From Tenebrio molitor (lineage: Eukaryota > Arthropoda > Insecta > Coleoptera > Tenebrionidae): a stretch of DNA of 64,000 nt. The notes under the pieces are model-generated. The model saw only the letters and a program-made list of their open reading frames with translations, did no database searches and had not been told where the DNA came from. The translations under genes were made by a program, and so were the position numbers. Below are positions 1-11,272 of the stretch, in pieces. Every line of letters begins with the position of its first letter. Within the stretch, counting starts at the first letter, position 1. The DNA lies in assembly GCF_963966145.1 (NCBI RefSeq), contig NC_091046.1, forward strand, positions 21,948,001 through 22,012,000, read 5' to 3'.

Positions 1-280
1 TGCACGGTGCTCTTGTCGATGTTATAATAGTGAGCTACCCTTCGGATGGATCTTCTAATTTGGAAAGAATGAGCACTTTCGCGTTTTCGGTTAGATTAGG
101 CATTTGTTTTGTCAAAATTGACATTGATCATTGACAAAAAATGTAAGTGCATTTTACACTGTAGAAAATTAGGTGTACTCTATAATTTTGAAATTAACTG
201 TACATTTTTTCGCTGAAAAATTGCCAGTTGTTATTTCATTCTGCTGGTTGTTTTTTCACTCTGCCCGATGTTTTTTCACT

Positions 281-503
281 TATAATTACACGAGAGCTTT
301 TTTTGTCGAAGTAAACTTGACATTTCAACGAGAATTTTGTTGCCTGGCAATTTAACGAAAAAAACTGCCTCTGAAAAAATTACGAGTCCGTAGGACGAGT
401 AATTTTTTCTGGCAGTTTTTTAAGTTTAATTGCCAGACAACAAAACTCGAATTATAAATGGCAAGTTTACTTCGACACACAAAAAAAGCTTGAGTGCAAT
501 TCG
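281..503. repeat. foldback (palindromic) element
   Basis: Two imperfect arms of about 95 bp face each other. Left-arm landmarks are ttgtcgaagtaaacttgaca (from about 304), ttgttgcctggcaattt and the following gaaaaaattac. The right arm repeats them in reverse. The centre is gagtccgtaggacgag near 385-400. I see no target duplication and no coding capacity. Confidence 0.7.
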
Positions 504-543
504 GTAAGACAATTAATACGTAAATTACTATGATGCAGACCTA

Positions 544-1929
544 CTATACTTGGGCCGCCCAACAGCTGGAGTAATAAACTGGCGTGATCTTCACGTGATT
601 TTCGGGGGATGGTTTCCTATTGGGTAAAAGGCCCGCATTAAAAATATGGTGCAGCTCAATGCACGCAGCCGAAATTTTCAAGCTTCCACGGTCTCGTAGC
701 AAAGCGCCTTGCTGTCTCGTATGTTTCGTACGCTTGTGTTTTCGGTGTTTGGTTTAAATTTAGTGATTAAATTTTGATCATAAGTCAGTTTTTTTCAAGG
801 CTTTGTTTACAATTAAATAGGAAATGACACAAAACTCAAATTTAACAAAGCAGTGTAAATCAGGCTTTTCATGACGTCGCCGAACTACTGCTCGTCAAAT
901 GTTAGATGGCCGCTGAGATTCGGATGCGCAATGGTAACGGTAGGAGTGGGGACGTCACTTGTTCGAGCGTCGCAGCAGTGGAAACACTGGTACACTCCAA
1001 ACCATGGCTTTTAAAAGCACAGTGAAACATATTTATCGCGGAATCAGGCGATTCAAAATCAAAGAAATTCCTTTTCGAGAGGATTTCCCTTGCCATTCAA
1101 CGTGGAAACGCTGCAAGCATTCGGGGCACTTTTCCAGATTCCGCAATATTATCGGAAATTTTTGTATTAAATATAAAACAAAAATGTTATGTAATTATGT
1201 CATTAATATTTTAAATATTACTATGACATTATGAATTAGGTATATGGAATAATGTCTTTGATTTCGTAATATGTACATTAGTTTATTAAAATAATGAATA
1301 ATTCTTTGTGCCTCATCTTACCGTATTCGAATTCTGGGAAATTGTTTACGGCATTATGTAAAAGTTGCTGAAGCGCTGCGAATAACGAACATCTGTTTGT
1401 AATTGTAATTTAAGCGAACGGTCCAATCGATTCGTCCATCGACAAAATAGCAAGAACAGGTACTTCAAAAAAAATTATAGTGCTTTATGATTTTGAAATT
1501 TAAGGAGTCTTAATTATAAAAATGTACAACGTGTGTTAACAATAAGAGCAACTTTATGGGTGTCATTTTCTAAAAAGGATAAATGTAAAAATTACAATGC
1601 CGTCAGAAATTTAGTGGGAAAGGTTTATTATTATTTAGGTAATAATAATTGCAGATCACAAATACGTTGAAGACTCGCAATACGTCAGTAGATACAGCTA
1701 CAGGATTAAAATCTCGTCGACAACGCGGAGTTAGAACAAGTGGATTTCTGTATCTGAGTGTACTTTTCAGAATTATACCCCACTTTACCGCTTCACCTTC
1801 TCGCATCTCGGTTCCACATCTTGCATCGCACTCCCTCTTCTGCGCATCCTTAGCGGCCATCTAAGATTTGACGAGCAGTATCACGTGAACATTTCGTGAT
1901 CACTCCAGCTTTGGCCGGCCCAAGTATAG
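544..1929. mobile_element. inverted-repeat DNA element, about 1.4 kb
   Basis: The ends read CTATACTTGGGCCG at 544 and its complement at 1929, followed inward by further matching blocks: CAGCTGGAGT, TCACGTGA, and a stretch around gctcgtcaaat/agatggccgct at 890-915 against 1850-1878. No clear target duplication flanks it, and no transposase is recognised inside. The interior 960-1790 is AT-rich and only short shadow ORFs occur. Superfamily undetermined. Confidence 0.6.
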
Positions 1930-2048
1930 AATCAGACGCTTTCAAAAGTTAGGTTCTGTTTTGTCGCTGGAAAAGTTAGGGCAAACTTTTTTCGCTGTCA
2001 TAATGACAAAAACACTGCTGCTTATGGGATTTTTAGTGTATGAATTAA

Positions 2049-2210
2049 ATTGTCACTATAAATCAATTTGATTGGTCCAAATTTGAAAAATGCTGCAATT
2101 TGATTAGTTAAAAATTTTCGAGTTGGATTGTCACTATAAATTAATTTGATTGGTCCAAATTTGGAAAAGCTGCAATTTAATTGGTTAAAAATGTTCGAGT
2201 TGGATTGTCA
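2049..2210. repeat. two-copy 78-bp tandem repeat
   Basis: A unit starting attgtcactataaat occurs at 2049 and again at 2127 (period 78), with a third start (attgtcaat) at 2204. The units contain gattggtccaaattt and end with cgagttgg. Non-coding. It lies just outside the LTR element. Confidence 0.8.
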
Positions 2211-2239
2211 ATAAAAAATATAAAAAAATACGACGCACG

Positions 2240-2403
2240 TGTTAGCTTTTAATCTTAAAAGCTTAAATAATAATACGTCCGCACTGATCGAGGCGCGTAG
2301 TCAATCTGCAGGGGTGCGGTCCGCACTTAAGAATGTGTAAGACCAGCACTACTATACAGAATCACCACTTGGACACGTAATGCGGTACGTCTTGGCGCTA
2401 ACA
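2240..2403 (-). repeat. LTR (3' copy if the element reads on the minus strand)
   Basis: 164 bp, with terminal inverted heptamer TGTTAGC/GCTAACA. It differs from the partner LTR at one position (atacgtc here, atgcgtc there), which implies a recent insertion under the usual assumption that LTRs are identical at integration. Confidence 0.88.
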
Positions 2404-2713
2404 CGGCCAGCCTGACATTGGGACGCTCTCGGCCCAAAAATAGTAACCAGTTTTTATTTCGGAGTCAATTTGAAGATTACCTATTGACGTTTGTAATTGA
2501 ATAAATACTAAATTCAGGAATTTTATTAGAATAAACTGGAATTGTATACGTGTCGCAAGTCAGGGCTCGGTTTCATCCTGACTTCCATGAGATGGTCCTG
2601 GTACTGATGTATCGGGGTCTTCCGGCGTATGACAAACACAACATGCGTCAAAATATCCATGATTATGTACACGTTCAAGGTGCGGAACTTCCCAGACGGC
2701 AAAGAGACCCAAA

Positions 2714-2984
2714 CATCAACGGCCACAGCCAAACTCATGCCAAAGTTGATATCCGCTAGAAGGCACAGTGGCCCAAGCATCAACAGCACAACTGAACTCC
2801 TGCCAAAGTTGATATACGCCAGAAGGCACACTGGCCCAAGCATCAACGGCACAGCTGAACTCCTGCCAAAGTTGATATACGCCAGAAGGCACACTGGCCC
2901 AAGCATCAACGGCACAGCCGAACTCCTGCCAAAGTTGATATCCGCCAGAAGGCACACTGGCCCAAGCATCAACGGCACGCTAGC
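2714..2984. repeat. 63-bp minisatellite inside the LTR element
   Basis: Units start catcaac at 2714, 2778, 2841, 2904 and 2967, so the period is 63 bp (64 for the first). Each carries tgccaaagttgatat and agaaggcac. Because 63 is a multiple of three, several frames stay open and encode 21-residue repeats (for example LLPKLIYARRHTGPSINGT on plus). I take these as by-products of the repeat, not genes. Confidence 0.9.
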
Positions 2985-4826
2985 AACCGCTAACACGGCT
3001 AATCATGATTTTACGAAAAGAACAGGCGGGGTACATGGTTTATTTTAGAAATATATGCAGTGACGTCACGCCTGAATCAAGAACACGACATGCCGTTCGT
3101 CCGTGTTTGACACTTGACAGCAAGGCATAATGAGTTGTTTATGTTACCGCCATTGTCAAGAAATTATAGTATTTTCTAGTGTTGGGTAGAATCGATATAT
3201 TCTGATGATCGAATGAATCGAAAGAATCGCTTTGAATAATCCAAATGATCAAATAATTCGACCTTTCAATTATAAATGATGCGCATGTGCAGTTGTGCAC
3301 TTATTTTGATTCTAATAACAATCGAATCATTTCTATTTTATCAGTATCAGTACATACAGCGTACCTTATAGATACGATCAGTACAGAATAAATTATAGTC
3401 GGAACCACTGACAAATGTATTTCAATTATGGAAAACAAAAACCATTCTTTCTTGAAATTGAAAAGACGCAAAATCTGAATTTATTTTGAATGAATGCCAT
3501 CAGACTTGCCAACAAATGTGGGTTTTCCCAACCCTTCAATTCAGATGACAGTGGTGACACTACTTTATTTGGATTCATGGAAAAAAAATTGGTTTGGAGA
3601 ATACGTTCAGCTAAATTTCCTCTCGTTGCTGCACGATAGCACATTACGCAAGTTAGTTAACATCATCTGTGTAATAGTTTTGCTTACTGCAACACTTTTG
3701 CAGTGATTTCCGAAGCTTTGGTTAAATCGAATTACATTTTTCTTGTTTCGTAACAATTTTTGACGTTTGGTCGACATTTTACGCCCGCGCCGAGACCGAC
3801 GCACGTTAATAGTTCCATGTTCCTCAAATCGTATAGTTCAGAGTGAGACGCACAGAACGACATCTCAACAGCGAACGCAGCAGAGGCAACGAACTACGAA
3901 CCTGCCTCATATGTGTTGAAGGGAGACAGCCACATACACCAAGTGCGTGTTATAAACTGATACAACTGCATATATTCTAAAAACCACCGCCGTCTTGAGG
4001 ATGGACATATTTCTCCTAACCTACCTAACCTCACAAACAAATGTAATGAATTCAGTGAAGTTGTCAAAGTGCAATGTCAAGAGTTGCACAGTTTAAAAGT
4101 AACTTTAATAACAAACATTTTATTAATTTAGTTGATGCTCGTTCTGTTTGGTGTTTCTGGTCTTTAGTATTTTGCTGTTAGTGTTTATGAACTGGCTTTT
4201 TTTTTCATATTAGAACTGATATTGCGGGAAACGTAGCAACAAGTTCCGTTAGTTGTAAGCCCATTTCTGGAATAATAGTAAAATTATAATCTCAATCTTG
4301 GATTTGCAGTAGGTACATTATTTCCTAAGTCAGATAAAGATGGGTCCATAACAAAACAATTATTTTTGCTTAATTAATCCGTGCCATTCTTGGTGGAAAT
4401 GAGTGGAAGTATACTTTATGTTTTGTACAGTTTTGAATGTAATTAATTAATTATATAATTTTGGACAAATTATTATTCTATGAATTTGCACTCGCCACTG
4501 ACCAAGAGATTTTCAAAAAAAAAATGCGGCGCCGAAACTTTGTTCCTTCCGCACAACCGAACCAGTGCGCAACATCTTGCTTCTGCCAATTCAGAATATC
4601 CAAACTGTAATTACAATTAAAGTAAAGCATCATTTATCACTGGATAACTACGCATGACTGCATGCATCATGCAGATACATGTGTGTGGAGTGTGGACTGC
4701 ATGTTTAAATTGTCACGATGCACATGGCGTTGTCACACATTTGACAGCATGACAGTTAGTTGCTGACAGCAACCCCCGAAAACAACCCCAAATGTCAGAA
4801 TCATGAGAACAATAGGATTTTTCGGT

Positions 4827-5425
4827 CTACGACCAGGCCGCTATAGACACTCTGACCATCCAGCAGGTCGTGCTAAAAACAGACAATAATAGAAGATGAC
4901 TCTCAAGGAGAGCGTCGTAGTCGTCCGGGTCGGGTCCGGGCACTATCCCTTGGCCTAAAGACGCATCTGACAGGCAGCAGATGACGTCAGTGTCAGTGAG
5001 AATGCGAGCCGGGGTACCCACTAGAAAGATGATATCTTGGGCGCAATTAGCGATTTCATCTGTTTTGAGGCTTTTAAGTGGGCACAGAAAACAATATTTG
5101 AAATACACATCCACTGCCACAAAAACATGGGTAAATCCATCTTCATTCTTGGGCAAAGTCGGAAACAATCAACGAAAATGGCAGAGATTAACGGGTCTGG
5201 TTTAATCAATGAGTCGTTTCTTAAAACATTTGTTAACGGTATGACATATTTGTGTACAAAATTCACAGGTTTGTAAGGCGATATCCCCGTGATCGGTGGT
5301 CTGGCACTCTCACCAGGCGTCAAGAAGCCGCGATTGCACAAATTACGGGCACCGGATGACATCATCCCGTATTCGATTCCCCTATACGAAGGATTGCTGA
5401 ATTTGCTAGAGGAGTGAAACAACAT
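4827..5425 (-). pseudogene. integrase-like remnant of the LTR element
   Basis: Two overlapping minus-strand frames together look like part of a retroelement integrase core. One holds NEDGFTHVFVAVDVYFKYCF followed by PLKSLKTDEIA and GTPARILTD. The other holds KPVNFVHKYVIPLTN upstream. The VAVDVYFKY and GTPARILTD positions resemble the first and second catalytic Asp regions of Ty3/gypsy-type integrases. Frames are broken by shifts, and neither an intact N-terminal zinc finger nor the final Glu region is visible. This is a dead gene fragment; the assignment to gypsy rather than another LTR group is tentative. Confidence 0.55.
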
Positions 5426-5770
5426 GCCAACAAGGCATTCAATAATTATTAAGCCTCACAGTGTAAAGTTGCGAATAGAGTCAATTCTTTACACTTATAC
5501 CGAGCCAATTATTTGACCTTCCCCTGACAACTTTTAGGTTAACGAAACATTAGTTGAAGACGAGCTAAGCACGGGAGCATTGTCATGTGTAGGTGCAGAC
5601 AGATTTTTGGGGACCCAATCGGCCACATCCAAAGCATTTTAATGAATCTGCTTTTTGAAAAGTAGCAACAACGTTACTAGCTCAGCCATCTCGGCGATTA
5701 AAAGTAAATTTTGACTGGGAGCGCGACAAATGCGCTAATCGACCACGGACGTGCCTGCAAAGCATCGTCT

Positions 5771-6237
5771 TTAATACCGCAACAGATTAAACTCACAAGG
5801 GTGTCCTTGAATAAATGCAACACGCAAAACATTCAATTTTTGTAATTTCATGCGGCCACAAAACCCATACGTTGGGCATTTCTCAGAATTATAGGAGATT
5901 GCATCATACAGTAACTTGCCAAAATTAGCACTGCCTGCAAAATTTTCGCAGAGGTCTCTTTTTGCGCTGGCCCACGAGCGACGATCTGAAGGGCTGCAAC
6001 AGGAGAACCACTCACCTGTCTCGGCCTCACAACCGGAAACTTTAACCAAAAAAAATTGCCGTCACTCAAACCTCATCCAGAAGACACATTTGTGGGTCCA
6101 GAATCCACGTGGTCCAACAAACCACGAAGTAAAATGGTCAAGGAGGATCGGGCGGTTTTATCTTCCGTGGTGTTCCCCGTTCCAGTGGCAACCGCAAAGG
6201 TAGGATCAACACTGTTCGAGTTGTTTTCATCCTCCAT
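5771..6237 (-). pseudogene. possible gag-region remnant
   Basis: Next to the right LTR on the minus strand lie a short ORF from an ATG at 6237 (MEDENNSNSVDPTFAVATG..., 54 residues, stop at 6073) and an overlapping 92-residue frame (6049-5771, containing GEWFSCCSPSDRRSWASA and YGFCGRMKLQKLN). Position downstream of the presumed 5' LTR suggests a degraded gag or pol start. I recognise no domain, so the role rests on location only. Confidence 0.3.
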
Positions 6238-6343
6238 TTGCACGGGCACGGCACAGAGACTTTTTTTGTTTTAACACCAGGGAAAGAATAAAATAAAGAA
6301 AAAAATTTAAATTGGGCACGATATGTCACAATCCCACTTCTGA

Positions 6344-6507
6344 TGTTAGCTTTTAATCTTAAAAGCTTAAATAATAATGCGTCCGCACTGATCGAGGCGC
6401 GTAGTCAATCTGCAGGGGTGCGGTCCGCACTTAAGAATGTGTAAGACCAGCACTACTATACAGAATCACCACTTGGACACGTAATGCGGTACGTCTTGGC
6501 GCTAACA
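6344..6507 (-). repeat. LTR (5' copy if the element reads on the minus strand)
   Basis: 164 bp, same boundaries and sequence as 2240-2403 except for one base. It is followed directly by the target duplication GCACG at 6508-6512. Confidence 0.88.
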
Positions 6508-7343
6508 GCACGTATTCTTTATTTCGTTTTTCATTTTTTGTGTTAATTTTTTGAAGTGAACCTTTTTATAGGGGGGTTTTGAAATTCTGATCGGTAATGT
6601 TTTTGTGTGAGTGTGACGAAAAGTGGTGGGGGCAAACACTGTCGGGTCGTGTCTTGCACAAAGGTTGCGCCAATATTTCCATCTCACTTAAATGTAAGTT
6701 AATCTGTTTGACACGATACAAACATCCCTTAAAATTGTGTATACTTCTGTCTTTGTAACACTCACGGCATTTATTGATAATGTCCTCTCTTTTAATTTGG
6801 AAGCTTAAAAATGAACAATGAGTTACGCATTTCGATATTGTTTAGTGTTATCGTTGTTTATAATTTAGTTTCTTCATTAAAATATACAATTTTGTTGTTA
6901 ATATGCTATTTAAAAGTGATTGATCAATAATTACAATGTTTCCCTGTAATACAAAAGTTTCACTTCTATCGTGCGTCTTTACGACACACTCTGTTTTTTA
7001 TTTAAATTTTATATAATTTGAAAAAGGTAGGCAAATTAAGAGGAGTCCTCACCCTACCCGTCTGTCTGTGTAGCCTTGTCGAAACCTGGCCAGTATAGTA
7101 ATAAAAAAAATCCAAGGAAATATCAAAAAACGCGTTAGCGTTTTTTAAATATGGCTTAGCAAAGCTATACCTCATTTTTCCTATCGTTCATATTTTTCAA
7201 ATAACTCGAAAATTAATGCATATTAATGACGTATTTGTACAGGATCGAAGCTGACGTAATAGAACAAAATTCAAAAAAATTATATGTAATGATTATAGAG
7301 GTATACTCTTTGATAAAAGAAACCCCAATAACGTTCAAACTTA
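6508..7343. other. AT-rich DNA, nothing recognised
   Basis: Between the LTR element and the next repeat I see only AT-rich sequence with scattered short ORFs without domain character. It probably belongs to the 3' intron of cyc. Confidence 0.5.
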
Positions 7344-8325
7344 TAGCTATTAAGGCAACAAGTGTTTTATAGATGATTTAATAGACCGATATTTTTAAAC
7401 TATAAAACACATGTTGTCTTCAAGATTTTTTCTAACACTAACATCTTATCAGAAATTTTTCTAAAATGTCATAAATTATTCGAGGCGCGTGCGTCACAAT
7501 ACACAAAATGCGAAGGTTACCGTGGGTACTATGGTAATAATATCTGTAAAAAATAATGTAGTTTTGAACGTTATTGTTAGAAACAGGTACTGTAGCAGGT
7601 AGTCCTGCCTACTTTCTCTTGTGAGAGGGGTGAAATCACCCACCCTTATTTAAGTCGGAATATAGCGGTAAAAACCAGAGTCTACCACTATCCTTGGTAC
7701 TTAACGCTTGTACATCAACATTTTGTCTTAAATTTATACAATAAAGTTCTTAAGTATTTATACAAAGACGACCATATCATTTTGTTACGGCTAATATCAC
7801 CACCCAACAGTGATTAATCGTACAATATCAACAAATTTTGAAAAAAACAATGAGGTCTAAACGTGCATACGAAAAGGTGTATGTTTCGTTTCAAGGCCGG
7901 AACAATAAAAAAAAGCATCACGAAGGTAACGGAAGATGTCATTTTGGCTTTTCTTGATATGTGATATATATATATATAATAAGAGTTAATTCATATTACG
8001 GAAAGAATCATTTGAAGAAAATGTAAAGATTGCCAGTTTTCGATGGTGGGACACTTGCATTGGATGAAACAGTAGAAGTTAAAGAAGAAGAAGAAGAGCA
8101 CGAAGCTAATATGGCAGTTCCAATTCAATGATTATTGTACATTTCACTTTTGAGATAATTACTGTAAAAATGATGAATAAAATGTTACTTGAATATGACC
8201 TTATGACCTTATAAAATACGTTGCTATTGACGACGTGTTTTATAGAGAAAAGCGTATTTTATAGGAAACATAAGGTGTGAGCTCAAATGCACCATAGAAA
8301 CAGTATAAGATATTAGTGTTAGAAA
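7344..8325 (+). mobile_element. tyrosine-recombinase-derived repeat, copy 1
   Basis: Copy of a family also at 33148-33979 and 29946-31972. It opens with a foldback (aacaagtgttttatag against ctataaaacacatgttg) and then TCTAACACTAACATCTTAT at 7431, and closes with the complement, ATAAGATATTAGTGTTAGAAA, ending at 8325. Inside are the same two blocks as copy 2: one starting atgaggtctaaacg (about 7850) and one starting ttgccagttttcgatgg (about 8032). This copy has an extra base in a run of a's and an unrelated insertion at about 7575-7800, so it is decayed. Confidence 0.65.
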
Positions 8326-8478
8326 CAAATTTTTAACTGATTTTGTTTTTAATCTTCAGTTTCCATAATATTCGGTTTAAAGGTTTTCATTTGTAAATTT
8401 TGGTAAAAAATTATAACTTCTGTATGTACATAATAAATTTCTCAGTTCAGCTTAAGCTTATTGATTTTTAATACTTAC

Positions 8479-8596
8479 TTTTTGCATCTATTAGTCTTTC
8501 CCTGGGATTTAAATCCGATGCTGACAATTGTTCTTTAGCCTTGGCGACATCTTTTGGATGTAAAATGTCGAATAAACTTTGTCCCAAAAGGTCAGC
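8479..8596 (-). CDS. cyc: cycle, second PAS-A exon
   Basis: This 118-bp exon has acceptor tcag (8600-8597) and donor gtaagt (8478-8473). It encodes 39 residues beginning ADLLGQSLFDILHPKDVAKA and ending RERLIDAK, plus one base of a split codon. The DILHPKDV and PRERLIDAK segments are diagnostic of BMAL/CYCLE PAS-A. An open frame extends upstream of the acceptor, but the splice site and homology place the true exon start at 8596. The next exon should begin by completing a Thr or Ser codon; I did not find it in 1-8472, so it probably lies outside the window. Confidence 0.95.
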
Positions 8597-9099
8597 CTGA
8601 AAATGTGGCATTGTTAATGGTGTTAAATATCGTGCGATCAAGAAAATTTGTAATCGAGTGAGCCTTAAGTATTTAACTATTTTTTTCGATTGGTTTAATT
8701 GTGGCACCTAAAGTTACGTGATGCGAGGAAGTTAATACAATCAATTTTAACTGCTAAAATTTGATATGCTCAATAATTTAAACCTATAAGTAAAACTACA
8801 ATCTATACAACAATTTTTTTCGACGTTAAATTACATTTTTCATTAGATTCTTGGTAGACAACAAATAACTTCCTTCTAGCATTCATGTTTTCTAACAGTC
8901 GTTTATGGAATAAATCTTGCTACATTGAAAATTCATCCATTTTTAATCATAAAACCTTATTTAAAAATGATCACTTGCATCATTTTTCTTTGTTCCTTTT
9001 TTTATGTGACAATTATCGGTGTAGTTTATTCAACATGTTTAAGGCTGATTCGATTATAAACTTTCTTGATTACACGATATTTTATATGAATCAATATAC

Positions 9100-9192
9100 T
9101 TGCGAAAAATTTAGAACTTTTGACACGGACTCTGAAACGTAGAGTATTCTTCCACGATCACAACCAACTACAAACAAGAAACCATCAGCTGC
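9100..9192 (-). CDS. cyc: cycle, first PAS-A exon
   Basis: The exon is 93 bp, phase 0 on both sides, with acceptor ag at 9194-9193 and donor gtatat at 9099-9094. It encodes 31 residues beginning AADGFLFVVGCDRGRILYVS and ending VLNFSQ. This is the highly conserved opening of the BMAL/CYCLE PAS-A fold, which mediates dimerisation with CLOCK. It directly continues the bHLH exon, although the two are separated by a 23-kb intron full of transposons. It is too short to be found by a simple long-ORF scan; I found it by extending the neighbouring PAS exon upstream. Confidence 0.94.
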
Positions 9193-9810
9193 CTAAAAAT
9201 TAAAAACAAATTATTTAATTACTTTTCTAATTCTGAACTATATGGGACTCGACTATTTTGTGTCAGTAACACTGTTTTTGCGTGAGTAGATAAATATAGG
9301 ATCCAACAATGTTTGAAAGAAGAATAAATACAGGGTCTATCAGAACTGGCGGACCAAAATAATACGGTGAAATCATGATCTTCGGGGAATAATGGGAAAA
9401 ATATTTTTAAAAATCCATCCTCATTGGTTTAAAATAAGAACGTTTTTAATTGACCAATCGCGTGTAGATACAGGTGTCCCAAAAATGGCGTACTAACGGT
9501 GCACTACGGTGTAGAAGAGATTACCGTAAACGTCAGAAAAATTTTAAAAAAATTCTATTGAAGAATTATTTTGAAATATATGAATGACATTGTCATGACA
9601 GCTATGTCTAATCGTACATATTATCACAAAGTACAAAGTCACTCACTACCATTATCTAATCCTGCATAATAGAGAATTTAGAAGCTTTGGAAATCGAAAA
9701 AATTATTTTAAATGCACTACCGTAACATTGCAAGGTAATGATGTACGAATATATCTTTGTTTAGATTGTATTACCGTTAATAATAATAGAGTGCCGTGAC
9801 AACTGTCTAA

Positions 9811-11214
9811 ATGTCAATAAATTCGCTCTCTAATAAAAACGCGCCAAATGTTGTTGCAAGTGCTTCACTGCAATCCAATGGTGCTACAGAAGTTAGAAAA
9901 CGCAAAAAATGGACTATGGAAATGAATATTTTCATTATACGGGAATATTTTCGGATCACGAAACTACAGGATGTTGTGAGTACTTACAGGCTTGATTTAT
10001 TTAAAGCGTTCCAAAGTAAGTACCCCCAGTTTCCTGTTACTATTCAAAATTTAGCTGACCAGAGGAGAGCCATTATGAAGAAAAACTATATCCCTTCGGC
10101 AATTTTAGAAAAGATCAAAAATGATGTAAAGTTAGAATTGTCAATTAATTATTCTGACAATAATGAAGTTTCTAATAATTTACTCCAAAATTCTGTTGAA
10201 CCGCAAAGTTTACAAAGTTTATCTAATCATAATGACTCTTTCTGTCCAATTATCGATTCACCAAACACCATACAAACAGACATACATAATTTAGACTTGA
10301 GTTATAATGATATACATGTTATTAATCAAAATTTTTACTACCATCAAAATTTTAAAGAACAAATTGAAGATGAATTTAATAGAACTCTGAACGAATTTGA
10401 ACATATTGAACCATTTAATAGACCACTATTACCTAAACAACAAAGCTCCAAAAAATTCTTTGCAATGATTGAAATTTTAAATCAATTCATTTTACCTAAA
10501 TTTGTAAATAACACCACAAGTTTTAAAAAATTACACAGTATTATATATAGTGGAGCTTTAACAATTATCAGATTAAATGGATCAAAAGAAATTGGCCAGA
10601 CAAATAATATAAAAACGAAAGAATTACCAAAATGGGAACAAAGACTAAATAAACGTATTAATAATATCAGACGAGATTTAGGTAGAATAACTCAATATTT
10701 AAAGGGTATAAATTCTAATCATCTAAATAATTGTATTCAATCCATTTTAAATAACAATCGAATACATTGTTTAAAATATAATGAATATAATAAAACATTA
10801 ATAGAAATAAAAGACACCTTATTACAGAAGTTACATATTTATTCTAAACGACTCAAAAGATATAAAAATAATAAACAACGGAAATTTGAAAACAAACTAT
10901 TTAGAAATAATGAAAAGTTGTTTTACAAAAATTTAACAGATAATAAAACTCAAACTAATAATGGTACACCAAATATAAACGAAATTAAAGAATTCTGGTC
11001 AAACATATGGTCAAATGAAGTTCAATTTAATAATCAGGCAGAATGGATTCCTCATTTAGAAAATGATATACCAGATAGTAATAATCGACATCATATTCAA
11101 ATTAGCCTTGAAATTTTAGTTAAAAATATTAATAGTTCACATAATTGGAAATCCCCTGGAGGTGACCAAATTCATAACTTTTGGTTAAAAAAATTTACAT
11201 ACTTGTATTCATAA
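9811..11214 (+). pseudogene. LINE ORF, N-terminal half (Myb-like DNA-binding region)
   Basis: 467 codons from an ATG. Residues about 30-95 (KKWTMEMNIFIIREYF ... NLADQRRAIMKKN) resemble the Myb/SANT-like DNA-binding region found at the N-terminus of R2/R4-type LINE proteins. A long Asn/Lys-rich linker follows. The end (SSHNWKSPGGDQIHNFWLKK) matches the region just before reverse transcriptase, where WKSPGPD-type motifs are typical. The frame stops at 11212-11214, but the protein continues in another frame (frame 1 to frame 2) from about 11210, so a 1-base insertion or 2-base deletion near 11205-11215 inactivated it. AT-biased codon use matches the downstream half. Confidence 0.8.
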
Positions 11215-11272
11215 ATGCTTACTTGATCACTTTAACGGATTTATTAGGGAACCTAACACATTTCCAGAGTTT

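Larger units (their letters stand above)
2240..6507 (-). mobile_element. LTR retrotransposon-like element, coding region decayed
   Basis: Two direct repeats of 164 bp (2240-2403 and 6344-6507) both begin TGTTAGC and end GCTAACA, and differ at one base that I can see. GCACG precedes the left copy (2235-2239) and follows the right copy (6508-6512): a 5-bp target duplication, so this is one complete insertion. The interior of 3.94 kb has no long intact frame. An integrase-like stretch reads on the minus strand (about 5260-4980), which suggests minus orientation, with the candidate primer-binding region tcagaagtgggattg next to the right LTR. A 63-bp tandem repeat lies near the other end. The rest of the interior (3000-4800, 5430-5760) shows nothing recognisable. 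Confidence 0.88.

Noticed and set aside
2526..3048. 139- and 156-residue repeat proteins on both strands
   Set aside because: Produced by the 63-bp minisatellite, whose period is a multiple of three; no independent coding evidence.
4013..4032. cctaacctacctaacct, resembling insect telomere repeat TTAGG; similar gttaggttaggtt at 38524
   Set aside because: Only two or three imperfect units; far too short for a telomeric array.
5820..5880. FCGRMK peptide on the minus strand, resembling a BMAL PAS-region motif
   Set aside because: Surrounding residues do not match cyc and it lies inside the LTR element; coincidence.
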